Assembly (NCBI GenBank): GCA_964461295.1
Contig: CAYWTX010000413.1
Coordinates: forward strand, 1-11,087
Reading direction: 5' to 3'
From: CAYWTX01 sp964461295
GTDB taxonomy: Bacteria; Planctomycetota; Phycisphaerae; SM23-33
Length of the DNA stretch: 11,087 bases
Part shown: piece after piece, positions 1-5,700 of the stretch
Position numbering within the stretch: the stretch's first letter is position 1
Layout of the letters: every line of letters starts with the position of its first letter
Position numbers and translations under genes: made by a program
Notes under the pieces: model-generated
Databases searched by the model: none
Told to the model about the DNA's origin: nothing
What the model saw: only the letters and a program-made list of their open reading frames with translations

Positions 1-1092
1 CGCCTCGAGCATGTCGAACGCCTCGTAGTCGGCGTACTGTGTGGGCGGGTGTTTCATCGTGTAGGAGCAGACGGCTTCGAGGGGCCCGCCCAGTCCGCGG
101 TCGCGCGCGAGTTTGCAGCAGCGGATGGCGTCGATGGTTTCGCCGGCGGAGTTGGGGCTGTCCTCGACACTGAGGCGCAGTTCGAGGTTCATGGGCACGC
201 CGCCGAAGCCGCGCCCTTCCAGGCGGAGGAAGCAGACCTTGTTGTCCTTCTGCCAGGCCACGAAGTCGGAGGGGCCGATGTGCACCTGGTCGGGCGGCAG
301 CGGGACATCGAGCTGGCTCTGGACGGCCTCGGTCTTGCTGATGCGTTTGGTTTTGAGGCGGCCCTTGCCGAGCATATTGAGGAAGTCGGTGTTGCCGCCG
401 GTGTTGAGTTGGTAGGTGGCGTCGATCTTGACGCCGCGGTCGCGGAAGAGGCGGGCGAGCACGCGGTGGACGACGGTGGCGCCGATCTGGGCCTTGACGT
501 CGTCACCGACGCAGGGGATGCCGGCTTGGGTGAATCGGCGGGCCCAGGAAGCGTCGGAGACGATGAACACGGGGATGCAGTTGATCAGGCTGACGCCGGC
601 GGCCAGGCAGCACTCGGCGTAGAACTCGGTGGCCTTCTGGCTGCCGACGGGGAGGTAGTTCATGAGGATTTCGGCCCCGCTGTCGCGGAGAAGGCGTTCG
701 ATGTCGGCGGCGCAAGCCTGGCGGAGCGGGGACACGACGAAGCGCTGTCGCTCCGGGTAGTCGTTCATGTGCTCGGGGTAGCCGTCCAGCACGTTGCCCA
801 TTGCCACGGGCACGGTGTCGTAGCGGAAGCGGTCGCAGAAGACCTTGGTGTTGTTGGGCAGGGCGAACAGGGCCTCGTGCAGCGGGCGGCCGACCTTGCG
901 GGCGTCGATGTCGATGGCGGCGACGATGTCGACGTCGCCGGGGCTGTAGCCGCCCAGGACGGGGTGGAGCAGGCCGATGGTGGCTTCTCCGTTGCCGCCG
1001 GCCTCGGCGAGTTGGGCATAGTAGTGGATGCCCTGGACGAGTGAGGACGCGCAGTTCCCGACCCCGGCGAGGGCGACACGTATTTTATCCAT
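1..1092 (-). CDS. ino1: myo-inositol-1-phosphate synthase (partial, C-terminal end off window)
   Basis: This gene encodes the NAD-dependent enzyme that converts glucose 6-phosphate to 1D-myo-inositol 3-phosphate, the entry step to inositol lipids and solutes, in the cytoplasm. The translation begins MDKIRVALAGVGNCASSL. The Rossmann glycine motif GVGNCAS is at residues 10-16, followed by DIVAAIDIDARKVG, LMNYLPVGSQKATEFYAECC, GDDVKAQIGAT (Lys200), NTGGNTDFLNML (230-241) and a lysine-rich LKTKRISKT stretch (about 246-254). Order and wording match the short actinobacterial/archaeal class, such as the roughly 367-residue M. tuberculosis Ino1, rather than the longer eukaryotic enzyme. The window holds 364 codons with no stop, so probably only a few to about 15 residues are missing. 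The start at 1092 is an ATG with AGAGG about 9 nt upstream, and a sigma70-like promoter lies about 100 bp upstream. The family call is very secure; the cellular use of inositol is not visible here. Confidence 0.96.
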   Translation of the reverse strand, partial: MDKIRVALAGVGNCASSLVQGIHYYAQLAEAGGNGEATIGLLHPVLGGYSPGDVDIVAAIDIDARKVGRPLHEALFALPNNTKVFCDRFRYDTVPVAMGNVLDGYPEHMNDYPERQRFVVSPLRQACAADIERLLRDSGAEILMNYLPVGSQKATEFYAECCLAAGVSLINCIPVFIVSDASWARRFTQAGIPCVGDDVKAQIGATVVHRVLARLFRDRGVKIDATYQLNTGGNTDFLNMLGKGRLKTKRISKTEAVQSQLDVPLPPDQVHIGPSDFVAWQKDNKVCFLRLEGRGFGGVPMNLELRLSVEDSPNSAGETIDAIRCCKLARDRGLGGPLEAVCSYTMKHPPTQYADYEAFDMLEA

Positions 1093-1192
1093 GGACCTTG
1101 GCCTCTTTTCACATCGCTTCTCGAGGAAGCGCCGCCCGCGAGCGGACAGGCGCGCACAGTCCAGTCCAGACGGCCCGCGCGAACGACGGGAC

Positions 1193-1221
1193 ATTGTATG
1201 CCGCGGCGGGGCAAGCGTCAA
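1193..1221 (-). promoter_or_regulatory. sigma70-like promoter of ino1
   Basis: Read on the minus strand, TTGACG (1216-1221) and TACAAT (1193-1198) are separated by exactly 17 nt, close to the housekeeping consensus. Transcription would start near 1186 and give a leader of about 95 nt before the ino1 ATG at 1092. This suggests that ino1 is transcribed on its own rather than only by read-through from the methyltransferase gene. Confidence 0.7.
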
Positions 1222-1324
1222 CGGGCGGGGAACTGTGAATGCACGACGGGTGTTGCGCCTTGGCCTGTTCAGCCCTTCAGGCCCAAGAGGCGATGCGGGA
1301 ACGGGCGTGCACGCGAGAACGGTC

Positions 1325-1341
1325 AGCTTCCAACTGCCGGC
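1325..1341 (+). repeat. diverged partial copy of the AGCTTCCAGCGGCCGG repeat
   Basis: The sequence AGCTTCCAACTGCCGGC matches 15 of 17 positions of the repeat unit at 2072-2094 in the same orientation, and is inverted relative to the unit at 1440-1462. It runs straight into the small CCGGC-GAA-GCCGG hairpin. The similarity is short enough that chance in GC-rich DNA cannot be fully excluded. Confidence 0.4.
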
Positions 1342-1397
1342 GAAGCCGGGAGCTGCCGCGAGGCACGCCTGCGGGAGGGCAGATCGCGTGAATGGGG

Positions 1398-1421
1398 GCG
1401 TCGCCGGGGAGCGGGCGACGC
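1398..1421. repeat. perfect 8-bp stem-loop in the spacer
   Basis: GCGTCGCC at 1398-1405 is the exact reverse complement of GGCGACGC at 1414-1421, with an 8-nt loop. No U-tract follows on either strand, so it is not a canonical intrinsic terminator. It could be a secondary 3'-end structure for the methyltransferase transcript or part of REP-like repeat material. Confidence 0.45.
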
Positions 1422-1439
1422 GCGTAGGCCTGGTGGCGG

Positions 1440-1462
1440 CTGGAAGCCGGCCGCTGGAAGCT
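1440..1462 (-). repeat. 23-bp repeat, copy downstream of the methyltransferase gene
   Basis: The unit consists of two CTGGAAGC octamers separated by CGGCCG, plus a final T. Its reverse complement recurs at 2072-2094 with 22 of 23 bases identical. The two copies bracket the methyltransferase gene in opposite orientations, about 12 bp after its stop codon and 16 bp before its start codon. Confidence 0.7.
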
Positions 1463-1489
1463 CTTGCCCGGCCTTCAGGCCGGGGCAAG
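1463..1489 (-). terminator. stem-loop overlapping the methyltransferase stop codon
   Basis: CTTGCCCGGCCT (1463-1474) pairs with AGGCCGGGGCAAG (1477-1489), giving about 12 bp with one bulged C. The gene's TGA stop (1475-1477) sits at the loop. This GC-rich hairpin could protect the 3' end or help termination. No T-tract follows on the minus strand, where the 23-bp repeat begins immediately, so rho-independent termination is only possible, not shown. Confidence 0.5.
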
Positions 1490-2056
1490 ATGCAGGAGGT
1501 ACTCGACGTTGCCGCCCTTGCCGCGAAGGGGCGAGAGGAGCACGTCGCGGACGGCGGCGCCCAGCGGGCCCAGGCGATCGCAGACGCCGCGGCAGATTTC
1601 TGCGGCCTGGTCGTCGGAGATCACGGCGGTGGGCTTGGCTCGGGTGGACTTGGCCAGTTCGTAGTGGGGCTTGAGCAGCGAGACGATCCGCCCGCCGGGG
1701 CGGAGCCACCGCAGGGCGGCGGGGATCACGGCGTGCTGGGGCGTCCAGCCGACGTCGACGGCGACGAGGTCGACGGGCTGGGGAACGGGGCAGTAGAGGG
1801 CGTTGGTGCGTTCCATCACGACGACGCGGGCGTCGCGGCGGAGCTTCCAGGCCAGGGCGCCGTAGCCGGTATCGACGGCGTAGACCTTGGCGGCTGCGTG
1901 CTGGAGGAGGCAGTCGGTGAAGCCGCCGACGTTGGCGCCGAAGTCGGCGCAGAGCCATCCGGCGACATCGAGGGCGAAGGCGTCGAGGGCGGCGGCGAGC
2001 TTGTCGCCGGCCCGGCCGACGTAGGTCTGGCTGCCGGTTGTGCGCCGGTGGGACAC
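1475..2056 (-). CDS. TlyA/FtsJ-type RNA 2'-O-methyltransferase lacking the S4 domain
   Basis: This is a 193-residue S-adenosylmethionine-dependent methyltransferase of the TlyA/YqxC branch, which methylates ribose 2'-OH of cytidines in rRNA. The SAM-binding segment is DFGANVGGFTDCLLQ (38-52), followed by VYAVDTGYGALAWKLRRD and VVMERTNA, as in TlyA. A likely K-D-K-E catalytic set is present: Lys19 in YVGRAGDKLAAAL, Asp101 in VAVDVGW, Lys129 in LLKPHYE and Glu185 in GNVEYLLHL. TlyA proteins are about 250-270 residues with an N-terminal S4 RNA-binding domain. Here the protein starts at the linker (GTG at 2056), and an in-frame TGA at 2105-2107 leaves no room for S4. The Shine-Dalgarno is poor. 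The gene lies downstream of rpsT on the same strand, after a large hairpin. The fold call is secure; the RNA target is unknown and may differ from that of TlyA. Confidence 0.88.
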   Translation of the reverse strand: MSHRRTTGSQTYVGRAGDKLAAALDAFALDVAGWLCADFGANVGGFTDCLLQHAAAKVYAVDTGYGALAWKLRRDARVVVMERTNALYCPVPQPVDLVAVDVGWTPQHAVIPAALRWLRPGGRIVSLLKPHYELAKSTRAKPTAVISDDQAAEICRGVCDRLGPLGAAVRDVLLSPLRGKGGNVEYLLHLAPA

Positions 2057-2071
2057 GTGGGAGAAGCTACC

Positions 2072-2094
2072 AGCTTTCAGCGGCCGGCTTCCAG
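2072..2094 (+). repeat. 23-bp repeat, copy upstream of the methyltransferase gene
   Basis: This is the reverse complement of the unit at 1440-1462, with a single difference (T versus C at the sixth base). It sits in the spacer between rpsT and the methyltransferase start, within the presumed leader of the latter. With its partner it frames the methyltransferase gene as a roughly 655-bp segment with inverted ends. Confidence 0.7.
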
Positions 2095-2101
2095 TAAGAA
2101 A

Positions 2102-2188
2102 GGGTCAAGCCGACGGCTCCGGCGGAGGGACAAGGCGAAGGGAACGTTCGAGTCCCTTGACCCTCGGCGGGAGCCGTTGGCTGGAGCC
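2102..2188 (-). terminator. large imperfect hairpin immediately after rpsT
   Basis: The 34-nt arms 2102-2135 and 2155-2188 are complementary at 28 positions and enclose a 19-nt loop that itself contains the palindrome GAACGTTC. The structure begins two bases beyond the rpsT stop codon (2191-2193). On the minus strand it is followed by TTTCTTACTGG, a weak T-rich run. It may terminate or attenuate rpsT transcription ahead of the methyltransferase gene, or stabilise the rpsT 3' end. The arm length is unusual for a simple terminator and also fits a repeat element. Confidence 0.55.
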
Positions 2189-2190
2189 TG

Positions 2191-2466
2191 TTACGCCTTT
2201 GGGGCGGTGAGTTTCTGGAGGCGTTTGGCGAGGCGCGACTTCTTGCGGGAGGCGGCGTTCTTGTGGATCGTGCCCTTGGAGGCGACTTTGTCCAGCGTCT
2301 TGTAGACGGCCTTGAGCTGCTCGCCCGCCTTGGCGGCGTCGCCGTCGTGGAGGGACTCTTCGAACTGACGGACGACGTCCTTGACCTGGCTCTTGCGCCA
2401 GCGGTTCCGGGCCCGGTGCTTTTCGTTCTGCCGTATGCGTTTCTTCGCCGAAAGTGAACTTGCCAC
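2191..2466 (-). CDS. rpsT: 30S ribosomal protein S20
   Basis: This encodes a small basic protein that binds 16S rRNA early in 30S assembly. The 91-residue product has the S20 signature SAKKRIRQNEKHRARNR near the N terminus and IHKNAASRKKSRLAKRLQKL near the C terminus, and its length is normal (85-95). The start chosen is GTG at 2466, because AGGAGA (2474-2479) lies 7 nt upstream and the product then begins with the family-like VASSLSAKKR. A frame-compatible ATG at 2505 would add 13 unrelated residues and lies upstream of this Shine-Dalgarno. A sigma70-like promoter is at 2520-2547. In E. coli, rpsT also uses a non-ATG start tied to autogenous translational control; whether that applies here is unknown. 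It is divergent from the exported TPR genes and upstream of the methyltransferase gene on the same strand. Confidence 0.96.
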   Translation of the reverse strand: MASSLSAKKRIRQNEKHRARNRWRKSQVKDVVRQFEESLHDGDAAKAGEQLKAVYKTLDKVASKGTIHKNAASRKKSRLAKRLQKLTAPKA

Positions 2467-2498
2467 GCAACAATCTCCTGGGGTCGTAGTCAGTGCCG

Positions 2499-2510
2499 CC
2501 GCCATGGCGG
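2499..2510. repeat. 12-bp perfect palindrome near the rpsT transcription start
   Basis: CCGCCATGGCGG is a perfect palindrome about 10 bp downstream of the rpsT -10 box, so it would lie at the very 5' end of the rpsT mRNA. It could be an operator or a short 5' stem. Palindromes of this length occur by chance in GC-rich DNA, so the functional reading is weak. Confidence 0.4.
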
Positions 2511-2519
2511 AAGCCGGGC

Positions 2520-2547
2520 ATTATAAGCTGCCCGCGGGCCAAGACAA
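2520..2547 (-). promoter_or_regulatory. sigma70-like promoter of rpsT
   Basis: On the minus strand a perfect TATAAT (2520-2525) is preceded by TTGTCT (2542-2547) with a 16-nt spacer. Transcription would start near 2513, giving a leader of roughly 45 nt that contains the AGGAGA ribosome binding site. The perfect -10 box fits a strongly expressed ribosomal protein gene. Confidence 0.72.
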
Positions 2548-2744
2548 GAGCAAAAGTGCCGCCGATTGTCGATTGTCGATCGGGGGGTTGTGGATCGGGC
2601 GCGTGCCGAGCCGCCGCCCGTGGCGGCGTTGGGTCAATCATCCCGCGGAAGGAACCGGGGCGGGGGAAGGGTGTTACCATAGTGCGGAGTCGTGCAATTC
2701 GGATACGGCAGCCCACGGGCGGCGGAGGGGCAGGGAGTGTGATT
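2548..2744. other. upstream part of the divergent spacer before the first TPR gene
   Basis: This stretch holds a short tandem heptamer (GATTGTC twice, then GAT, 2564-2580) and a 6-bp stem GCCGCC/GGCGGC (2610-2615 with 2622-2627). The AGGGAG ribosome binding site (2732-2737) of the TPR gene is at its right end. A TTACCATAGT run at 2674-2683 has some likeness to a -10 box, but no fitting -35 box was found. Promoter placement for the TPR gene cluster is therefore open. Confidence 0.4.
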
Positions 2745-5700
2745 GTGCGCGCATTGCAGGTGTCGGCGCTGGCATGGGTGGTGTGTCTGTCGGCGGCGGC
2801 ATGGGCTCAGGCCGGTTCGCCGGGCAGTTCCACGGCGGCGGACCTGATGAAGCGCAAGCAGTACGCCGACGCGGAGAAGGTTCTGCTGGAGGAGTTGAAG
2901 GCCCTGGCGCCGGAGCAGTCGGGCGAGAAGTTCCTCATGCTGGGGGAGTGCTACTACCTGGAGGGCGACTACGGCAAGGCCCGCCCCTACTACCAGAAGG
3001 CTCTCCGCCACGCCGCTGAGCAGCGCGGCAAGCAGATCGCGGAGTATCGCCTCGCCTGCGTGGGGTATCGTCTGGGCGACACGGCCGACGCGATCCAGAA
3101 GACGGCCGCGTACGCCAAGGCGTATCCGACGGACCAGCGGACGGGGACGCTGCTGATTTTCCAGATGAAGGCCCTGGCGGCGCGGGGCAAGACGGGCGAG
3201 GCCGAGTTGCAGGCGATCAACAAGGTTCTCCAGGCGAACGGGCAGTTGTACGGGCCGGTGACGAAGCTGGCGGCGGACAAGATTTACACGGAGTGGCTGG
3301 TGGCGCAGGGTCGCCAGGACGAGGCCTCGGACCGCTACAAGGCGATCGTGCTGAACTTCCGCAACACGCTGAGCCAGCATGAGGCCCAGAAGCGTCCCGT
3401 GCCTCGCGGCATGGAGGAGGCGCACGACCACGCGGCGATGCAGTTGGGCATCCTCGCGGTGAAGAAGAACCAGCACGCCGAGGCGGTGAAGTGGCTGGAG
3501 AACGTGCGCTACGTGCAGGAACTGGTGCACAAGAGCCGCCTGGTGCTGGCGCAGGTGGCCTATCAGCAGCAGGACGTGCGGAAGGCCGAGAGCTACCTGT
3601 TGCAGAAGGGCGTGCGGGACAGCGTGTCGTCGGGCGAGGTGCGGTCGGACATGAACCTGCTGCTGGGTCTTTGCGAGAAGGCGAAGTCGGCGCCGAACCT
3701 GTCGAAGATGGAGGAGTATTTCCGCGAGGTGTCGCCTGGGACGGACGGCTACTTCCAGGCCCAGGCGACGCTGGGGGATTTGTATCGGGAGCGGGGGCTG
3801 GTGGACCCGGCGATCCGGGCGTACGAGGCGGCGGGGGCGTCGAGGAAGCACGAGGCGGCGGCGCTGTTCGGGGTGGGGACGATCTGCGTGAAGGACGGCG
3901 AGGAGCAGGTGCTGAAGGTGAAGAAGGAGGAGCGGTTCAAGAAGGCGGCGGACGCGTTCAGCAGGCTGGCGACGAAGTACCCGGCCAGCCCGTACCTTCG
4001 CGACGCGTCGGCGAGCATTGATCTGCTGCTGGGCAAGGGGTACGAGGTGACGATCCCCACCAACGACGAGGAGAAGGCCAAGCGGTGGAAGGAGACGGCC
4101 AGGGGGGCGCCCGGCACGGCGGATGCGGTGCGTGCGCTGGCGAACCTGGCGCGGCTGTACCACAAGAGCGTGATGGACGACAAGGGCGAGACGTACGTGA
4201 AGGCGCCGAACTACCCGGCGTGCGTGGAGGCGTGCGACGCGCTGCTGGACCCCAACGTGTACAAGGCGGCGGGGCTGGAGGAGGAGTTCTGGAAGGACAT
4301 CCGCGTCGAGGCGCTGTACTACCGCGGCCTGAGCCGCCTGGCGAGCTTCTCGCCGGCGCGGGCCAAGGGCCTGGTGCAGCCGGTGTACGTCCGGAACGTG
4401 AGCATGGAGGCGGCGGTGGCCGACCTGAAGGCGGCGGCGAAGCTGGCGGACCCCAAGAGGCAGGACCTGGTCAAGAGCGTGGAGATCGCCCTGCTGGAGG
4501 CGATGTTCAAGAGCGACAAGCCGGAGTATCGCGAGGCGGCGGAGAAGCGGTTCGGCGAGTTGGTGAACAATTTCGGCACGGACGTGCGGTTCCAGAAGTT
4601 CGCGATGGACCTGGCGGACTGGTTCCGCCAGCAGGGGCGCCTGGCGGAGGCGGCGAAGGAATATCGCGGCATCGCGGAGCGCGGCGGCAACTTGCAGGGC
4701 GACGACCCGCTGAAGTGCCTGTTCCTGGCCGGCAAGCTGTACAGCCAGGCGGCGTACGAGGCCCGCGACAAGGCCGGGCCCAGGCGGTTCGGCATCGAGA
4801 TCGCGCCCAAGGGCATGAAGGCGCCCAGCGTGTGGCAGACCGAGCCGGCCTTGCGGCGGAAGGTGACGATCCCCTGGCCGGCGCATGCGCGCGACCTGTC
4901 GGGGGAGGACGCCCTGAAGCTGGTGTCGCGCACGGCGAAGGTCCCGCTGGTATGGGGCCGGAGCGGCGCCGGCGAGGCGGTGGCCAGCCACCTGTCGCGG
5001 AAGCGCGTGGCGTTCACGAGCCTGCATGGGACGGTGAGGGAGTTCCTGGAGCAGATTCTGGACCCCAACCTGCACGAGATGGCGTACGACATCGGGATGA
5101 CCGACGGGGTGGCGACGATCGCGCCGCCGGCGGGCGCGGAGGACGGCGGCGACGAGCCCGGCGGGTCCAGGGCCAACCGGGCGATCGAGATTTACGACGC
5201 GAAGCGCCCGTTCGAGCGGCTGGCGCTGCTGGCCCGGCCGTACGGGTCGTGGGCGAGCGTGCATGGCGGGAAGACGGCGACGATGTTCGCCGTCGTCGCC
5301 CGCGTCGAGCAGGTCACCGGGTTGAAGGTGCTCTGGTCGGAGGCGACCCGGAAGGACGATCTTCTGGCCAGCGAGTTCAAGCAGGTGCCCGGGGTGGAGG
5401 CCGCCCGCTCGCTGAGCGTGGGCGAGACGCTGTCGCGGCTGGTGGAGGCTCTGTCGCTGCGGTTGGAGGTGGTGACGCGCGACCGGGCGGCGGAGCTGTA
5501 CGACCAGGCGAAGTGGTGCTTCAACGAGATCCGCAAGACCAAGCCCAAGAGCCGCTTCGGCGAAAGTTCGCTGTTCCAGCTTGCCCTGAACTTCTACCGC
5601 CAGGAAGACTTCGAGCGGATGAAGGTGGTGCTGAAGGAGTACCTGAAGGTCTTCGACAGCCCCAGTTACGAGTACCACCACGAGGCGTGCTTCTGGGTCG

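Larger units (their letters stand above)
1093..1474. other. 382-bp spacer between ino1 and the methyltransferase gene, rich in small inverted repeats
   Basis: I see no convincing gene here; the open frames crossing it lack family features. It contains the ino1 promoter (1193-1221), a bulged hairpin at about 1258-1290 (CCTTGGCCTG pairing with CAGGCCCAAGAGG), and a short CCGGC-GAA-GCCGG hairpin (1337-1349). It also holds a perfect 8-bp stem GCGTCGCC/GGCGACGC (1398-1405 with 1414-1421) and two copies of a repeat described separately (1325-1341 and 1440-1462). The right end is the hairpin at the methyltransferase stop codon. The density of palindromes suggests REP-like intergenic repeat material. 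Confidence 0.6.

Noticed and set aside
49..1044. Plus-strand open frame of 331 codons opposite ino1.
   Set aside because: The minus strand gives an unmistakable inositol-phosphate synthase; the plus frame is a Val/Ala/Gly/Asp-rich antisense shadow.
2056..2190. A possible S4 domain for the methyltransferase hidden by a frameshift.
   Set aside because: An in-frame stop sits at 2105-2107, and the remaining space is taken by a repeat copy and a long hairpin; it is too short for an S4 domain of about 60 residues.
1028..2305. Plus-strand open frame of 425 codons spanning the spacer, the methyltransferase gene and part of rpsT.
   Set aside because: It crosses two well-supported minus-strand genes and repeat-rich spacers, and its product has no coherent domain.
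2674..2683. TTACCATAGT as a -10 box for the TPR gene cluster.
   Set aside because: No acceptable -35 hexamer lies 16-18 nt upstream, where the sequence is G-rich; left as an open question rather than a promoter call.
2493..2744. Upstream extension of the first TPR protein to an ATG at 2493.
   Set aside because: It would bury the signal peptide 84 residues inside the protein and overlap the rpsT promoter. The GTG at 2745 has a good Shine-Dalgarno and an immediate signal peptide.
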